Shown here piece by piece: positions 62,289 through 64,000 of a stretch of DNA of 64,000 nt. The notes under the pieces were generated by a model. The model did no database searches. It was not told where the DNA came from and worked only from the letters and a program-made list of their open reading frames with translations. Positions within the stretch are counted from its first letter, which is position 1, and each line of letters opens with the position of its first letter. Position numbers and translations under genes: made by a program. Origin of the DNA: Runella slithyformis DSM 19594 (GTDB taxonomy: Bacteria; Bacteroidota; Bacteroidia; Cytophagales; Spirosomataceae). The stretch is from assembly GCF_000218895.1 (NCBI RefSeq), contig NC_015703.1, positions 247,501 through 311,500 of the forward strand, given 5' to 3'.

Positions 62289-62600
62289 TGTTATGAAGTG
62301 TTGCTGAAGAAGCCCCGGATCAAAACTCCTGCTTAAGAGTTCCCCTCCCGAAAAGCCGAACGTATACTAGCCTTTGTTACTCTTTTTATTCGCTAAGAAA
62401 AGAGGTCTATACCCGAACTATGGCTGTATTCGCAGAAGGACATCTAAGTTATTATAATGAGTAAGATCCTCTGCGTAAACATAACTATCGGTTCACCAAA
62501 AGCATACTTTTATGTTTGGTTTGGCACTGTTTTTGAAAGCCAATATGAAACATATTTTTTTATGTGAAAATATCATTAATTACCCTTCACGACATAAAAA
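62289..62600. other. Gene-free stretch with a promoter-like sequence
   Basis: No coding frame of quality is seen. The only signal is TATGTTTG at 62511-62518, an exact TAnnTTTG match without a -33 box. It might once have served the remnant that follows. The stretch is AT-rich. Confidence 0.4.
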
Positions 62601-62790
62601 ATGGCGGTCCCGATATACGTAGCCCAAAAAGACACCGTCATTCTCTCCTCCCCCGCCCGGACACTGTCCGTAGCCGAAGCCGGCAACTATATCGTGGAAA
62701 TTGCGCCCGGACAATGCCCTGCCGGTCATTGCTGTCCGATGGTGGTGGTGGAAGATTGCCAATGTAATGAAGTCTGTATTCCGGTTGTGT
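62601..62790 (+). pseudogene. Possible fragment of a large surface protein
   Basis: The frame from 62601 reads AVPIYVAQKDTVILSSPART, then LSVAEAGNYIVEIAPGQCPA, then GHCCPMVVVEDCQCNEVCIP. This looks like the cysteine-rich C-terminal repeats of large Cytophagales surface proteins. From about 62790 the frame runs into sequence that belongs to the DUF418 remnant on the other strand. It is short, has no clear signal peptide, and is probably a leftover joined by rearrangement. The similarity is from memory of the pattern and is weak. Confidence 0.35.
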
Positions 62791-63659
62791 GGTCAACGCC
62801 AATTTTCCGATGGCGGCAAAATTCTGCAAAGCCCCCTGCCAACTTTGCTTTTGCAACAACAGCGTCACCCCCACAATGTAGAAGAACGTCAAAAACAGGC
62901 AATGAATGTCATACAGGGCGCTCATCAGTAAGTTGAGCCACGGTTTTGGTTCGGCCGCTTCCAAAGACAATGCCCAAAAGGACCACCACTGCAATAATGC
63001 CCAACGTAGCCAAACTACTGATTTTAAGCTGTTTACTAAAGAAACTTCGGCATTCGTGCCATTTGGAAAACCATTGACGACGTCCCGCCAACAACCCCAA
63101 CAGAAAATAGCCGAGCGTAATGTAAATGCGCCCACTGTCAAACTGAAAATCAATTTTATCTACGATACCGGTTATGTTGGCCGTAAGGCGTTCGCCATAA
63201 TTGCCGCGTTTTGCCATCTCCCGGTACTCCTTGGTTTTCAGTTCGTTTTGCTTTTGCTGCTGCACCGTCGGAGTCCGAGGCTTTTCGAAAAAGAACCATG
63301 ACCAAGCCTACCACGAAATAAATACTCAGAATATCGCCTCGCCGGCGCAGGCTATGCGCCAGACCGATCAAGCCCAGAATGAACAGTCGCCACAGGAAAC
63401 GTCCGATGGTAAAACTTCCGCTTTCCATTTGCAGGGCAAAACTCAACCCGAAAAGGAAAGAGAAGAAGGTGTAGAATTTTTCCGAAATAAAGATCCCTTC
63501 AAACGTAGCCGCGATCTGAAAGCCGATATCGCCGTATTTCTGAAAAACAGCGTCGGGCCGGCGTTGAACCAATACGTAATGTGAGGAATGAGAACTCCCG
63601 GAAGGGCGACCGTCAATGAGCAAAATCCGCTCTTTGGGAGCGCTGGCCGGTATTTTCAT
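62790..63659 (-). pseudogene. DUF418 family membrane protein, decayed
   Basis: Read on the minus strand, pieces of one DUF418 protein lie in different frames. These are MKIPASAPKERILLIDG from 63659; PHITYWFNAGP in another frame; FQKYGDIGFQIAATFEGIFI to VVGLVMVLFRK in the first frame; KEYREMAKRGNYGERL to VVVLLGIVFGSGR in another; and LMSALYDIHCLFLTFFYIV to GKLALT in another. At least four frameshifts are needed (near 63617, 63563, 63280 and 62930), and the normal C-terminal end is missing beyond about 62790. The gene is dead. Confidence 0.7.
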
Positions 63660-63728
63660 AAAGTTTGTTTTAAATGGCTTGTACGTTAGGCAAAAGATAA
63701 TCAAACCGGACTTTTCCCCTATGCCTTC

Positions 63729-63769
63729 GGGGAATAATTACCGGGCCTTTTTTTAGGGAATAATTCCCT
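63729..63769 (+). promoter_or_regulatory. Tandem GGGAATAATT sites, one fully palindromic
   Basis: GGGAATAATT occurs at 63730-63739 and again at 63756-63765, where it is part of the 15-base palindrome AGGGAATAATTCCCT (63755-63769). The two lie 26 bases apart, about 56-95 bases before the sugar isomerase gene, and may be an operator pair. Confidence 0.4.
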
Positions 63770-63824
63770 CCCGTCAACGGCTTTTTAGTAAGTTGCAGGC
63801 AAATTAGACCAACTATTTTTAAAC

Positions 63825-64000
63825 ATGTTAAAACTCGGATTTGTAAGCGCCATTCTGGCTGATTTTGGCTACGAACACGTGATAGATTTTGCGGCAAATC
63901 ACGGATTTTCCTGCGTTGAAATAATGTGCTGGCCCTCCAACAACGCCGATGCCCGCCGCTACGCCGGCGTAACGCACATCGACGCCGATCGCGTCCTGAC
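63825..64000 (+). CDS. Sugar phosphate isomerase/epimerase family protein, cut by the window edge
   Basis: The first 58 codons read [20 protein letters not shown], then [20 protein letters not shown], with AGVTHID a few residues later. This is the start of a xylose-isomerase-like TIM-barrel protein. Homologues in this phylum occur in sugar oxidation and isomerisation clusters. The rest lies beyond the window. The ATG at 63825 has TTG-N19-TATTTTTA just upstream, close to a Bacteroidota promoter. Confidence 0.8.
   Translation, partial: MLKLGFVSAILADFGYEHVIDFAANHGFSCVEIMCWPSNNADARRYAGVTHIDADRVL

Noticed and set aside
1-64000. tRNA, rRNA, tmRNA, CRISPR arrays and riboswitches
   Set aside because: Reading the intergenic regions showed no cloverleaf-like sequences, no regularly spaced repeats and no riboswitch core that I could recognise. 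This was by eye, so an Infernal/tRNAscan search would be decisive.

Overview
The window looks like chromosome from a Bacteroidota bacterium of the order Cytophagales, probably the Spirosomataceae (Runella-like); the genus is inference. The evidence is: many secreted proteins whose signal peptides end in AQ-type cleavage sites, several probable promoters of the Bacteroidota form TAnnTTTG (one with an upstream TTTG), almost no Shine-Dalgarno sequences, and families largely restricted to the phylum (DUF5606, DUF4412, DUF5723, DUF5916, OmpA proteins with TPR and PD40 repeats, GH109). No rRNA, tRNA, CRISPR array, prophage or replication origin was seen.

Layout. 1-7.6 kb: a truncated secreted protein, thioredoxin reductase, a queE/OmpA-like pair, an FSA-type transaldolase fused to CBS domains, a heparinase II/III protein and a DUF5606 protein, all on the minus strand. 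7.7-10.4 kb: a secreted cupredoxin and a secreted sorbosone-dehydrogenase-like propeller, convergent with a GH16 glucanase. 11.4-16.9 kb: a D-amino-acid locus made of a beta-lactamase/N-acyl-D-amino-acid deacylase fusion, a DUF1611 (DgcN-like) protein and an enolase-superfamily epimerase (DgcA-like), divergent from an Lrp/AsnC regulator with an Lrp-like operator between them. 17-21.5 kb: two large secreted amidohydrolase-like proteins. 22.5-23.9 kb: an IS4-family insertion sequence with a frameshifted transposase. 24-25.5 kb: an NmrA-type reductase and a TetR regulator with matching palindromic operators. 25.6-43 kb: mainly housekeeping and metabolic genes (ATP-grasp protein, DUF5723, enoyl-CoA hydratase-like, endonuclease/phosphatase family, rarA, ECF sigma factor, adenine deaminase, DUF5916, lepA, Uma2, pyruvate dehydrogenase E2, hslV, pth), with one small gene broken by an in-frame stop. 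43-51.5 kb: a small secreted protein, a GH109 protein, crtY-blh (lycopene to beta-carotene to retinal), metG, a small membrane protein and a green-type proton-pumping rhodopsin. 51.6-53.1 kb: a two-gene ABC-type ATPase plus small TOPRIM-like module, the best candidate here for an uncharacterised defence-type system. 53-62 kb: smpB, an S9 peptidase, a GNAT acetyltransferase and an ABC exporter whose permease is fused to an M1 peptidase. 62.3-63.7 kb: gene remnants, including a DUF418 pseudogene. The right edge cuts a sugar phosphate isomerase/epimerase gene.

How the genes work together. crtY and blh overlap at ATGA and would supply retinal to the rhodopsin about 3 kb away. A repeated motif, TAAACA(A/G)AAT(A), lies upstream of the rhodopsin, of the small membrane protein and of the small secreted protein, which suggests a shared regulator. 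In the D-amino-acid locus, deacylation, N-acetylation and racemisation could turn N-acyl-D-glutamate into N-acetyl-L-glutamate under control of the divergent Lrp-type regulator.
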